From Cupriavidus taiwanensis (lineage in GTDB: Bacteria; Pseudomonadota; Gammaproteobacteria; Burkholderiales; Burkholderiaceae), in the NCBI RefSeq assembly GCF_900250115.1, contig NZ_LT984804.1, positions 2,061,301-2,125,300 of the forward strand: a stretch of 64,000 nt of DNA, read 5' to 3'. Under the pieces are notes generated by a model. The model was not told the origin of the DNA. It made no database searches and worked only from the letters and a program-made list of their open reading frames with translations. This document shows, piece after piece, positions 10,267 to 18,953 of the stretch (positions are counted from its first letter, which is position 1; each line of letters starts with the position of its first letter). The position numbers were made by a program, and so were the translations under genes.

Positions 10267-10521
10267 CTAGACCGTGACCGGCCCGTACAGGCCGCACTCC
10301 AGGTCGCTCTCGAACTCCTCCATCCATGCCGTTCCGGCACCGGCTTCATAGACGCTGGTCTTGTCGGTGCCGACGCGGCGAACGCTGACGCGCCGCGCGC
10401 CGGCGTCATCGCCCTCGTCGCTGATGTCGAACATCTCCGCCGCCAGCCCGACATGCCTGCACGCGTCCACGACCTGCTGCTGCTCGTCGGCGGGAAATTC
10501 AGTGAACGGTCTCGTTGCCAT
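10267..10521 (-). CDS. Small hypothetical protein (84 aa)
   Basis: The predicted 84-residue soluble protein starts at the ATG at 10521, which is preceded by a strong GGAGG seven bases upstream; the longer frame would need a TTG. The sequence (FTEFPADEQQQVVDACRHVG, SVRRVGTDKTSVYEAG, EEFESDLECGLYG) looks like a folded acidic protein. No signal peptide or membrane helix is seen and I do not recognise the family. The gene is convergent with the BLUF gene, with an 18-base gap. Confidence 0.7.
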   Translation of the reverse strand: MATRPFTEFPADEQQQVVDACRHVGLAAEMFDISDEGDDAGARRVSVRRVGTDKTSVYEAGAGTAWMEEFESDLECGLYGPVTV

Positions 10522-10665
10522 GGCATCCTCCGTCAAGGTTGAGATCGCCGCTTGCGCGCAGCGCGAACGCGCGTGGCACCGCAGGCGCCACGCATGAAGC
10601 AGGACACGCGCCGGCAGCCGGCCGGCGGCGCGTCCGCACCCTACTGGGATCTTGTTGTTCGAGAC

Positions 10666-10830
10666 TCAGCTCTTGCGCTGGGTCACCGCCACGAACGGCG
10701 CCGGTGCGTGCTGCACGGACTGGCTGCCGCAATTCGGGCACGGTGGATGGGCAGAGGCATGTTCCGCGAGATGTTCGGTTTTTTCGAACACATGGCCGCA
10801 CTTCTCGCAGCGGTATTGATAGACGGGCAT
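10666..10830 (-). CDS. FmdB-type zinc-ribbon protein
   Basis: This 54-residue protein begins MPVYQYRCEKCGHVFEKTEH and has two CxxC pairs (C8/C11 and C31/C34). That is the FmdB/regulatory zinc-ribbon family pattern, in which the N-terminal PVYQYRC is nearly invariant. The C-terminal 20 residues are a flexible tail. The family was first linked to formamidase regulation in methylotrophs, but most members have no defined role. It stands 145 bases upstream (minus strand) of the 84-aa gene and may be co-transcribed with it. Confidence 0.88.
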   Translation of the reverse strand: MPVYQYRCEKCGHVFEKTEHLAEHASAHPPCPNCGSQSVQHAPAPFVAVTQRKS

Positions 10831-11238
10831 GGCATTCCCCCACGCGGTGCACACGCCGCGGGGCGCGTGTCAGCTTCATTCTAGGACAGCGGTCCGCGCC
10901 GCCAAGCGCCAAAATTCCGCTCCGCCGGGACACGGCCCGCGATGTCGCCACCGCGGCACTTTGCCGTGCATTGATCTCCCGCAATGGCTGTATCGCAAGA
11001 CAAGTGCGGGAATGCTGCGCAAACCCGGGCCAAGCCGGCGTGGCCCGCCGCTTATCTTGCAGAGATGTCATTGCATTGGCCGGAAGCGGTCATCGGCGCG
11101 ATCGGCGCGACATCCGTGAACTAGCGGAATTCCGATTCAGCGAGGCGGGGAATCTGGCCAGAATCCGAGTCTTGTGATGACGCCACCGCACCGCGACACC
11201 GGCCGAAACCCGGTTGCCGTCTCACCCGGAGATTGCCC
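10831..11238. other. Intergenic region before the two-component genes
   Basis: These 408 bases separate the divergent zinc-ribbon and response-regulator genes. I see no supported gene; the region must carry both promoters. It is slightly less GC-rich near its right end. No clear operator was identified. Confidence 0.55.
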
Positions 11239-11886
11239 ATGAACGACCAAGTCCTGCGCGTTGCCCTGGCCGACGACCACCCGCTGGTGGTGGCCGCGCT
11301 GCGCGACTGCCTGCAGCGCAGCGCGCGCGTACAGATCAGTGCCGAATGCCGCAACGGCACCGAGCTGCTCGGCATGCTGGCGCGGCACCCGGCCGATATC
11401 GCCATCACCGATTTCTGCATGGGTCTCGGCGATGCCTCGCTGGACGGCTTCAACCTGCTCAGCCGGCTGGCGCGGCGCCATCCGGCGACGCGGGTGGTGG
11501 TGATCAGCGCCCGCTCCAATGCCGCCATCGTCCGCCGTGCCATCAAGCTGGGCGTGCGCGGCTTCGTCAGCAAGGAGGATCCGCTCGAGGAAGTGGTGCG
11601 CGCGTGCGCCCACGCTGCCTTCGGCAGGGGCTGCTTCTGCTCGCCCGCGGTGCACGCGGTGCTGCAGCGCGCGGCGCTGCCCGGCACGCCCGCGCGCGAG
11701 CCGACGCAGCGCGAGCTCGAGGTCATCCGGCTCTATGCGCAGGGCGCGCAGCTGACCGAGATCGCCGCCAAGCTGGGCCGCTCGGTCAGCACCATCTCCA
11801 GCCAGAAGACCGTGGCCATGCGCAAGCTGGGCGTGCAGACCAATACCGGCCTGATCCGCTACGCCTATGAAAGCGGGTTGATCTGA
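11239..11886 (+). CDS. LuxR/NarL-type response regulator (BvgA/EvgA-like)
   Basis: The 215-residue regulator has an N-terminal receiver with acidic pocket D12-D13 (LADDHPLV), phosphoacceptor D58 (AITDFCMG) and a conserved lysine in FVSKEDPLEE. A C-terminal NarL/LuxR helix-turn-helix follows (about 155-210, TQRELEVIRLYAQGAQLTEIA and STISSQKTVAMRKLGV). The ATG at 11239 has CCGGAG upstream; the longer frame would use TTG. The hybrid kinase gene starts 12 bases after the stop, so the two form a phosphorelay operon like BvgA/BvgS or RcsB/RcsC. Target genes are unknown. Confidence 0.9.
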   Translation: MNDQVLRVALADDHPLVVAALRDCLQRSARVQISAECRNGTELLGMLARHPADIAITDFCMGLGDASLDGFNLLSRLARRHPATRVVVISARSNAAIVRRAIKLGVRGFVSKEDPLEEVVRACAHAAFGRGCFCSPAVHAVLQRAALPGTPAREPTQRELEVIRLYAQGAQLTEIAAKLGRSVSTISSQKTVAMRKLGVQTNTGLIRYAYESGLI

Positions 11887-11898
11887 CCGCCCCGGGCC

Positions 11899-14800
11899 AT
11901 GCAGCAAGACCCCGACCGCACCCGCGACACCCTCGCCAGCACCTTCGACGCGCTGGCCGACCAGGCCCGCCGGCAGCAACACCTGTACTCGGTGACCATC
12001 GCGGCGCTGATCGCCATCGTGCTGTGCTCAGGCACGCTGCTGGCCGGGCTGGCGGCGGAACAGCACCTGGACTATCGGCGCAGCCAGGTCGCGCATTACG
12101 TCAGCACGGTGTCGCAGCGCCTGCATAACGAAGCTTCGTTCGTGCGCCGCTCCGCGCTGAGCATCCGCTACCATCTGCGCGCCGCGGTCGCGCCCCCGTC
12201 GCGCGACCCTGACGTCGAGGCCTTGCGCCGCACCGGCGCCGCCGCCGTCCATGTCGAGGCCGTACGCAAGGACTACCATGTGCTGGCTACCGACGCCACG
12301 CGCCAGGCCTGGGGCGCGAGCCTGCCGACGGAGTTCGCGCGGCTGCGGCAGATTGCGCTGGCCGCGGTGGCCACGCAGCAGGCCTTCGACCTCGACCATG
12401 GCGCCTACGCGGTCTCGCTGGACCAGGACAGCGCGGTCGTGATCCGCCAGCACGAGGCCGGCGCGCGCGCGCAGCTGACCCGTGCGCTGCTGGACCGCAC
12501 CGGCCACGCCGTGCCCGCGCGCGACCAGCCCGTCTGGCTGGGGCCGTTGCCCGACCCCGTGGACGACAGCCCGATCATGGTCCTGGCCGGCGCCGCCTAT
12601 GCCGGCGACTCACCCGCCATGCTGGTGGCCGCCTGCGTGCCGGTGCGGGCGTTCCTGGCCGGACTGACGCCGCCGCAGGACCACGCCGGGCTGGCGCTGC
12701 TCAATGATGATGACCGCCTGATCGACGCGTGGCCGCATGCCGGCACGCTCACCTCGGCCAGCGCCCGCGACCTCGTCGCGCGGGTGCGCGGCCTGCCGCA
12801 CCATGCGCTGCGCCTGACGCGCTCCGGCGTGGTGCTGGTGCAGCCGTTGCAGCCCGGCTTTGGCCTGCTGGTCTACCACCTGCCATACCGGCTGCTGGGC
12901 AAGGCGCTGGCGGCCGAACTGGCGGTGCTCGGCGCCGCCATGCTGCTGCTCACCGGTGCCATCGTGCTCGCGGCGCGTTACTGGAGCCGGCACCTGCTGC
13001 GGCGCTCGCATGCCGAGGCCCGGCGCGCGCTGGAAAGCGAGCTGATGAACCAGGTGCTGGTCAGTGCCACGCCGGTCGGCCTGTGCATCGTGCGCCAGCA
13101 CGACTACGCCGTGCTGGCCTGCAATCCGCTGGCAGCATCGCTGCTGCCGGCACAGCCGCACCAGCCGCTGCCTGCCGCCGTGGCCGGGGCACTGGCCCGG
13201 CAGCCTTGCGGCGCCGGTGGCGGACCCCCATCCGTCTGCAGCGTCACCGTCGCGGCCCCGGAGCTGCCCGTCCCGGCCGAAGCGGCACCGCGCTTCCTGC
13301 AGCTTACCTATGCCCCGGCGCGCTACCGCGACGAAGCCGTGCTGTTCTGCGCGGTGCTGGACTGCACCGCGCAAGAGGCGCTGCAGCAGCAACTGCGCTC
13401 GGCCCAGCAGGCCACCGAAGCGCTGTTGCGCGTGCGCTCGACCTTCTTCGCCGCGATGAGCCACGAGATCCGCACGCCGCTGAACGCGCTGCTGGGCAAC
13501 CTGGAACTGCTGGCGCGCAGTGGCGGCATGGAGCCGCACGCGGCGCGGCTGCGCGCGCTCGAGACCGCCGCCGGCTCGCTGCGCCGCATCGTCAACGATG
13601 TGCTGGACTTCTCCAAGATCGACGCGGGCCAGCTGACGCTGGTCAATGCGCCGTTCCGTCCCGTCGAGGCGCTGGAGAGCCTGGCGCTGGCCTTTGCGCC
13701 CATGGTAGCGGGCCGCCCGCTGCGCTTCGGCCTGCAGCTGTCGCCGACGCTGGACACGGAAGTCGTGGGCGATCGCACGCGGCTGGTGCAGGTCTTCAAC
13801 AACCTGCTGAACAACGCCTTCAAGTTCACCGCCAGCGGCCGCATCACGCTGAGCGGCGAGCTGCAGGCCGATGCGCATGGCATGCAGCGGCTGGTCTGCA
13901 GCGTCAGCGATTCCGGCATCGGCATGGCGCCGGCGCTGGCGGCGCGCGTGTTCCAGCCGTTCGTGCAGGGCGATGCCGCTGCCGCCAGCCGCTATGGTGG
14001 CACCGGGCTGGGGCTGTCGATCTGCGCCAGGCTGTGCGAACTGATGGGCGGCAGCATCGCCGTGAACAGCGTGCCGGAGGTGGGCAGTGCGTTCACGGTG
14101 TCGGTGCCGCTGGCGCGGGCCGATGCCGGGCCGCACGCGCCCGCGGCCGCCAGCGTGGCGCACAGCGGCCAGGTGCTGGTGCTGGCGCAGGACGAACGCG
14201 CCGGCGCGTCGATCGAGGCATGGCTCGAGACCGCGGGCTGGCACACCGAGGCGGTGGCCTCCATCGCCGCGGCGCAGGAAAGCGTGCAGCGCCACGCGCC
14301 CGCTGCCGTGGTTGCGACCGAAGACTTTGCGCCAGCCGCGCTGGATGCGCTGCGCCAGTCCGCGCCGCTGGTGTGGCTGAGCGCCGACGGCCCGCACCGC
14401 CCGCGCCAGCGCGGCCCCGGCATGGTGGAGGCCTCGGCGTTCAGCCATCGCGCGCTGCTCGATGCCGTGGCGGCCGCCACCGGCGCGACGCAGCCGGCGG
14501 CGCGGCCCATGCCCGCGTCAACACCGCCGCCACTGCCCGCGCCCGCCGCGGCGCCCCTGACCATCCTTGTGGCCGAGGACAACCCGCTGAACCAGTCGCT
14601 GGTCGCCGAGCAGCTGCACGCAATCGGCTGCCACCCGATCGTCACGGGCAGCGGCAGGCAGGCACTCGCGGTGCTGGAGCACACCCGCGTCGACGCACTG
14701 CTGACCGACCTGCATATGCCCGAAATGGACGGCCACGCATTGCTGCACGCCGTGCAGGCGAAGTATCCGGGCCTGCCGGTGGTCGCCTTCAGCGCGGTGG

Positions 14801-15276
14801 CATGCAGCGATCCCGGACACGACTGGCGCCTGCGCGGCTTCTCCGGCTACCTGGCCAAGCCGGCCTCGCTGCAGGAGCTGGACGCCTGCCTGCGCGGGCT
14901 GCCTAGCGCCGCCACCGATGCCGCCACCGATGCCACCACCGATGCCGGCGCCCGCGCGCAAGCGCGCGACCCGGCCAGCGCGGCGCTGGCCCCGCGCCGC
15001 CGCTATGAAGACATGCTGCGCCGGCAGCTGCAGCAAGACCTGCCGGCGCTGGCCCGCATCCTCGCGCAGCAGGACCTGGCCGGCCTGCGCCACTGGGTGC
15101 ATGCCGCGGCGGGCGCCTTCATGATCGTGCGGCGCCAGTCCATCGTCAGGGAATGCCGGGACCTGGAGGCACTGTGCGAGGCGGCCCCCGGCTGGGCCCC
15201 GGCCATGGCCGAAGCGGCAGACACCCTGTACAAGCGGCTGCAACGCTACGCGCTGGGCGCCGCGGCGGGGCCCTAG
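11899..15276 (+). CDS. Hybrid sensor histidine kinase with receiver and Hpt domains
   Basis: This 1125-residue inner-membrane kinase has a membrane helix near residues 30-52, a long periplasmic sensor region, a second helix near 335-360, and a PAS-like segment. The HisKA domain has H522 in MSHEIRTPLN. The ATPase domain has NNLLNNAFKFT, SDSGIGM and GGTGLGLSI. A degenerate receiver-like segment (about 750-860) lacks the phosphoacceptor aspartate. A true receiver follows with D937 in LLTDLHMPEMDGH, and a C-terminal Hpt with H1068 in HWVHAAAGAF. This is the BvgS/RcsC phosphorelay layout, though the periplasmic part is not the Venus-flytrap type of BvgS. A 12-base repeat lies in the linker before the Hpt. 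The stimulus is unknown. Confidence 0.9.
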   Translation: MQQDPDRTRDTLASTFDALADQARRQQHLYSVTIAALIAIVLCSGTLLAGLAAEQHLDYRRSQVAHYVSTVSQRLHNEASFVRRSALSIRYHLRAAVAPPSRDPDVEALRRTGAAAVHVEAVRKDYHVLATDATRQAWGASLPTEFARLRQIALAAVATQQAFDLDHGAYAVSLDQDSAVVIRQHEAGARAQLTRALLDRTGHAVPARDQPVWLGPLPDPVDDSPIMVLAGAAYAGDSPAMLVAACVPVRAFLAGLTPPQDHAGLALLNDDDRLIDAWPHAGTLTSASARDLVARVRGLPHHALRLTRSGVVLVQPLQPGFGLLVYHLPYRLLGKALAAELAVLGAAMLLLTGAIVLAARYWSRHLLRRSHAEARRALESELMNQVLVSATPVGLCIVRQHDYAVLACNPLAASLLPAQPHQPLPAAVAGALARQPCGAGGGPPSVCSVTVAAPELPVPAEAAPRFLQLTYAPARYRDEAVLFCAVLDCTAQEALQQQLRSAQQATEALLRVRSTFFAAMSHEIRTPLNALLGNLELLARSGGMEPHAARLRALETAAGSLRRIVNDVLDFSKIDAGQLTLVNAPFRPVEALESLALAFAPMVAGRPLRFGLQLSPTLDTEVVGDRTRLVQVFNNLLNNAFKFTASGRITLSGELQADAHGMQRLVCSVSDSGIGMAPALAARVFQPFVQGDAAAASRYGGTGLGLSICARLCELMGGSIAVNSVPEVGSAFTVSVPLARADAGPHAPAAASVAHSGQVLVLAQDERAGASIEAWLETAGWHTEAVASIAAAQESVQRHAPAAVVATEDFAPAALDALRQSAPLVWLSADGPHRPRQRGPGMVEASAFSHRALLDAVAAATGATQPAARPMPASTPPPLPAPAAAPLTILVAEDNPLNQSLVAEQLHAIGCHPIVTGSGRQALAVLEHTRVDALLTDLHMPEMDGHALLHAVQAKYPGLPVVAFSAVACSDPGHDWRLRGFSGYLAKPASLQELDACLRGLPSAATDAATDATTDAGARAQARDPASAALAPRRRYEDMLRRQLQQDLPALARILAQQDLAGLRHWVHAAAGAFMIVRRQSIVRECRDLEALCEAAPGWAPAMAEAADTLYKRLQRYALGAAAGP
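14908..14943 (+). repeat. 12-base tandem repeat in the kinase linker
   Basis: The unit GCCGCCACCGAT is present three times (third copy GCCACCACCGAT) and codes AATDAATDATTD between the receiver and Hpt domains. It is a likely slippage site that changes linker length without frameshift. Confidence 0.8.
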
Positions 15277-15402
15277 CAGCACCGCATTACCACAATTGGC
15301 GGATTTGCGAGCAGCCCGACGCGCGACCATAATGGCAACGCCGCGCCGTGGCCCGCCTGGCCGATCCGACCCGGGCGCGCCATTGTCTCCAATGTCTCCC
15401 TC

Positions 15403-16794
15403 ATGCCGCCAGAACAAGGCCTGCCCCAGCCCCAGCGCACCTGGGCCATCCTTACCGTTTTCTTCGGCCTGATCATGGCCGTGCTGGACGGCTCGATCGC
15501 CAATATCGCGCTGCCCTCGATCTCGCGCGAACTGCATGCCGATCCCGCCAGCACCATCTGGGTCGTCAACGCCTACCAGCTGACGGTGACCGTATGCCTG
15601 CTGCCGCTGTCGTCGCTGGGAGACATCCTGGGCTACAAGCGGGTCTACCGCGCGGGGCTCGCGACCTTCCTGGTGGGGTCGCTGCTGTGCGCGCTGTCGG
15701 TCAACCTGCCGATGCTGGTGGCCGCGCGCGTGCTGCAGGGCATCGGCGGCGCCGGCATCATGAGCGTCAACACCGCGCTGGTGCGCTTTATCTACCCGCC
15801 CACGCGCCTGGGCCGTGGCATCGGCCTCAATGCTCTGGTGGTGGGCGTGACCATCGCCGTGGGGCCGTCGCTGGGGGCGCTGATCCTGGCGGTGGCGAGC
15901 TGGCCGTGGCTGTTCGCGGTCAATGTGCCGGTGGCGATCGCCGCGCTGGCCCTGAGCCGCACCGCGCTGCCGCACACGCCGCCGCAGCCGCGCGGTTTCG
16001 ACTACCCCAGTGCGCTGCTGTCGGCGCTGGTGTTCGGCATGTTTATCCTGAGCGTCGACGGCCTCGGCCAACCCGGCTGGCGCCTGGCCGGCTGCGCCGG
16101 CGTGGCGCTCGCGTTCGGGCTGGGCTGGCTGCTGGTGCGGCGCCAGCGCGGCCGCGCCGCGCCGCTGGTGCCGGTCGACCTGTTCGCCAGCCGCGCGTTT
16201 GCGCTTGCGGTGGGGACTTCGTTCTGCTCGTTCATGACGCAGATGCTGTCCTTTATCGCGCTGCCGTTCTTTCTCGAATACCAGCTCGGCCGCTCGCTGC
16301 GGGAGACCGGCCTGCTGATCACGCCGTGGCCGCTGATGGTGGCGGTAATGGCGGCGGTCTCGGGCCGGCTGTCGGACCGTTATCCGGCCAGCATCCTCGC
16401 CGGCATCGGGCTGGCCATGCTGGGGGGCGGACTGATCGGCCTGGCCACGCTGGGCCCCGACGCCGGCGGCTTCGACATCGCATGGCGCATGGCCATGTGC
16501 GGCACCGGCTTCGGCTTGTTCCAGTCCCCCAACAACCGCGCCATGATCGGCGCCACCCCGCCCGAACGCAGCGGCGGCGCCAGCGGCGCGCAGGCGACCA
16601 CGCGGCTGCTGGGGCAGACCACCGGCACGGCACTGGTGGCGCTGCTGTTCAGCCTGTCGCCGGCGGGCGCGGCGCGGATTGCGTTGTACGTGGCGGCGGG
16701 CGTGGCGGCGGTGGGCGCGATGATCAGCCTGAGCCGCTTGCGCGATGCCGGTGGCGAGACAGTGGGGCGGGGGGCGGTGGAGCCGGATGCGTAG
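15403..16794 (+). CDS. MFS transporter, DHA2 (EmrB/QacA) family
   Basis: The 463-residue protein is a 14-segment major facilitator. Diagnostic motifs are LDGSIANIALPSI in segment 1, QLTVTVCLLPLSSLGDILGYKR (motif A region), RVLQGIGGAGIMSVN, and LMVAVMAAVSGRLSDRYP. This family exports drugs, dyes and other hydrophobic compounds with proton exchange. The start at 15403 precedes the first helix directly. There is no adjacent EmrA-like periplasmic adaptor or TetR regulator in the window, so it probably works alone. The intergenic repeat copy B follows the gene. Confidence 0.9.
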   Translation: MPPEQGLPQPQRTWAILTVFFGLIMAVLDGSIANIALPSISRELHADPASTIWVVNAYQLTVTVCLLPLSSLGDILGYKRVYRAGLATFLVGSLLCALSVNLPMLVAARVLQGIGGAGIMSVNTALVRFIYPPTRLGRGIGLNALVVGVTIAVGPSLGALILAVASWPWLFAVNVPVAIAALALSRTALPHTPPQPRGFDYPSALLSALVFGMFILSVDGLGQPGWRLAGCAGVALAFGLGWLLVRRQRGRAAPLVPVDLFASRAFALAVGTSFCSFMTQMLSFIALPFFLEYQLGRSLRETGLLITPWPLMVAVMAAVSGRLSDRYPASILAGIGLAMLGGGLIGLATLGPDAGGFDIAWRMAMCGTGFGLFQSPNNRAMIGATPPERSGGASGAQATTRLLGQTTGTALVALLFSLSPAGAARIALYVAAGVAAVGAMISLSRLRDAGGETVGRGAVEPDA

Positions 16795-16851
16795 CGTCCT
16801 GGTAGCCGGGTGACGGGGCACCCACACCACCGACTGTGCCGATACCGCTTG

Positions 16852-16990
16852 TTTGCTCCCCTCTTCCGCTTGCGGGCGAGGGGCCGGGGGTGAGGGCAGG
16901 CGCGTGCGATAGCGACAGCCTTCACTTCGTGGATGCTCCCGCCCTCACCCCAACCCTCTCCCGCAAGCGGGAGAGGGAGTACGCAAGCGG
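16852..16990. repeat. Intergenic palindromic repeat, copy B
   Basis: This block repeats copy A (1303-1440): TTTGCTCCC start, hairpin arm around CGCTTGCGGG, the core CTTCACTTCGTGGATGCTC, and a terminal perfect palindrome CTCTCCCGC-AA-GCGGGAGAG. It lies between the convergent MFS and Bug genes, where it could act as a bidirectional terminator. Confidence 0.65.
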
Positions 16991-17018
16991 CAGTTTGGAA
17001 GGCCGGTGGTAAATGGGG

Positions 17019-17996
17019 TTACTCCGCCTTCGCCCCCGACTCCTTCACCACCCTCGCCCACTTGGCGATTTCCTGGCGCTGGTATGCGGCCAGCTTTTCC
17101 GGCGTGCCCAGCACCGGATCCAGTCCCAGCGTCTTCAACTTCGCCTGCACCTCGGGCAGCGTGAAGATGCGGTTGAGCTCGGCATTCAGTTTGGCCACCA
17201 CCTCCTTCGGCGTGTTCGCCGGCGCGAACACCGCGAACCATGAATCCGCCTCGAAGCCGGGCAAGCCCTGCTCGGCCAGCGTGGGGATATCGGGCGCCGA
17301 CGCCGAGCGCCTGGCGCTGGTGATGCCCAGCGCGCGCAGCTTGCCTTCGCGCACCACCGGCAGGGCCGACGGCAGGTTGTCGAACATCATGGTGATATGG
17401 CCGCCGAGCAGGTCGGGGATGGCCATGGCGCGGCCCTTGTACGGGACATGCGTGATCTTGACGCCCGCCATCGCATTGAACATTTCCCCGGCCACATGCG
17501 GCGAGGTGCCGATGCCCGGCGTGCCGAAGGTCAGTCCGCCCGGCTTGGCCTTGGCCAGCGCGATCAGCTCCGCCACGTTCTTCGCCGGCACGCCGGGGTT
17601 GACCACCAGCACGTTGGGCGTCGAGGCGATCAGGATCACCGGCGCGAAGTCCTTGACCATGTCGTACGGCATCTTGCTGTACAGCGCGCCGTTGATCGAA
17701 TGCGTGCCGACGGTGCCGAGCGCCAGCGTATGGCCGTCGGCGGGCGCGTGCGCCACCGCCTCGGCGCCGATATTGCCGCCTGCGCCGGGCTTGTTGTCGA
17801 CCACCACCGGCTGGCCCCAGGCGGGCGAGATCTTCTCCGAGACGATGCGCGCCAGCGTGTCGGGCGCGCCGCCGGTGGGAAAGCCGACCACGATGCGGAT
17901 GGGCTTGGCGGGATAGCCCTGTGCCTGCGCGGCGACGGGGCCGGCAAGGAAGGATGCGGCAAGCACTGCCGCCGCGGCAACGGTACCGAAACGCAT
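17019..17996 (-). CDS. Bug/TctC-family tripartite tricarboxylate transporter binding protein
   Basis: The 325-residue periplasmic protein starts MRFGTVAAAAVLAASFLAG with a Sec signal peptide cleaved after AAQAQG. It carries the Bug family signature YPAKPIRIVVGFPTGGAPD and GAGGNIGAEAVA. A strong CGGAGGAG lies just upstream of the ATG at 17996; the longer frame lacks this. Bug proteins bind carboxylates or aromatic acids and are hugely expanded in Burkholderiales, usually without a linked TctA/TctB transporter, as here. The SDR and IclR genes on the same strand upstream suggest one unit for catabolism of a hydroxy or carboxylic acid (inference). Confidence 0.92.
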   Translation of the reverse strand: MRFGTVAAAAVLAASFLAGPVAAQAQGYPAKPIRIVVGFPTGGAPDTLARIVSEKISPAWGQPVVVDNKPGAGGNIGAEAVAHAPADGHTLALGTVGTHSINGALYSKMPYDMVKDFAPVILIASTPNVLVVNPGVPAKNVAELIALAKAKPGGLTFGTPGIGTSPHVAGEMFNAMAGVKITHVPYKGRAMAIPDLLGGHITMMFDNLPSALPVVREGKLRALGITSARRSASAPDIPTLAEQGLPGFEADSWFAVFAPANTPKEVVAKLNAELNRIFTLPEVQAKLKTLGLDPVLGTPEKLAAYQRQEIAKWARVVKESGAKAE

Positions 17997-18091
17997 GGGA
18001 TGCTCCTCCGGTTGCGCACGGCTGCGTGGCCGCGCGCATTGTGAAGGCGGCGGCAATGCCGCCGCCGGAACCTGCCAGGCTGCCCGCCGCT

Positions 18092-18904
18092 TCAGACCGC
18101 GATGCCGCCGAACTCCTGCATCACCTTGTCGTGCAGGCGGCGCATGCCGCGCAGCCAGCGGTCGTAGTCCTGGCCCTTGCGGCGATAGTACTCAAGCACT
18201 TCGGGGTGCGGCAAGATCAGGAAGCGCTCGTCGGCCACGCCCTCCAGCGTCACCGCCGCGACATGCCCGGCGGTGACCGAGCCTTCCTGCAGGAAGCCCT
18301 TGCGCTCGCCGTTCTCGCCGAACAGCATATTGGTCTGCACGCCCTGCGGGCAGATGCAGCTGACCTTGATGCCGCGCTCGCCGTAGGTGATCGACAGCCA
18401 CTCGGCAAAGCCGATGGCGGCATGCTTGGTCACCGCGTAAGGCGCCGAGCCGATCTGCGACAGCAGGCCCGCCGCCGACACCGTGTTGACGAAGTAGCCG
18501 TCGCCGCGCTCCAGCATCTGCGGCAGCACCGCCTTGGCCGCATGGATGTGCGCCATCACGTTGATGTCCCAGATGCGCTGCCACTCGCCGGCGCTGGCGT
18601 CGAGGCCCTTGCGCAGGATGATGCCGGCGTTGGAACAAAAGATGTCGACCTGGCCGAAGCGCTGGGTGGCCAGGTCGGCCAGCCCCTGCACCGCGGCCGC
18701 GTCGGCCACGTCGACCGGCTGGGTAAACACCTGGCAAGCGCGCGCCGCCGCCTGGACCTCGGCCGCCACCGCGGCGGCGCCGGCCGCGTTCAGGTCAGCC
18801 ACGGCCACGCCGCGCGCGCCGGCCTGGGCAAAGGCCAGTGCCAGCGCGCGGCCGATGCCGGTAGCGGCGCCGGTCACCACGACGGTCTTGTTGCGTACTT
18901 CCAT
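18092..18904 (-). CDS. Short-chain dehydrogenase/reductase
   Basis: The 270-residue SDR has the NAD(P) motif TGAATGIGRAL near residue 11, the NAG motif (CSNAGIILRKG), and the catalytic YxxxK (YAVTKHA) preceded by the serine in NTVSAAG. The aspartate in VAVADLN after the second strand suggests NAD preference. The ATG at 18904 follows a GAGGAGACC ribosome site. It lies between the IclR regulator gene and the Bug gene, all on the minus strand; the 95-base gap to Bug permits one transcript. Substrate unknown. Confidence 0.9.
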   Translation of the reverse strand: MEVRNKTVVVTGAATGIGRALALAFAQAGARGVAVADLNAAGAAAVAAEVQAAARACQVFTQPVDVADAAAVQGLADLATQRFGQVDIFCSNAGIILRKGLDASAGEWQRIWDINVMAHIHAAKAVLPQMLERGDGYFVNTVSAAGLLSQIGSAPYAVTKHAAIGFAEWLSITYGERGIKVSCICPQGVQTNMLFGENGERKGFLQEGSVTAGHVAAVTLEGVADERFLILPHPEVLEYYRRKGQDYDRWLRGMRRLHDKVMQEFGGIAV

Positions 18905-18953
18905 GGATGGTCTCCTCGTTGAATTCGAATGCCGGCGTCTGCGGCCGGATGCA

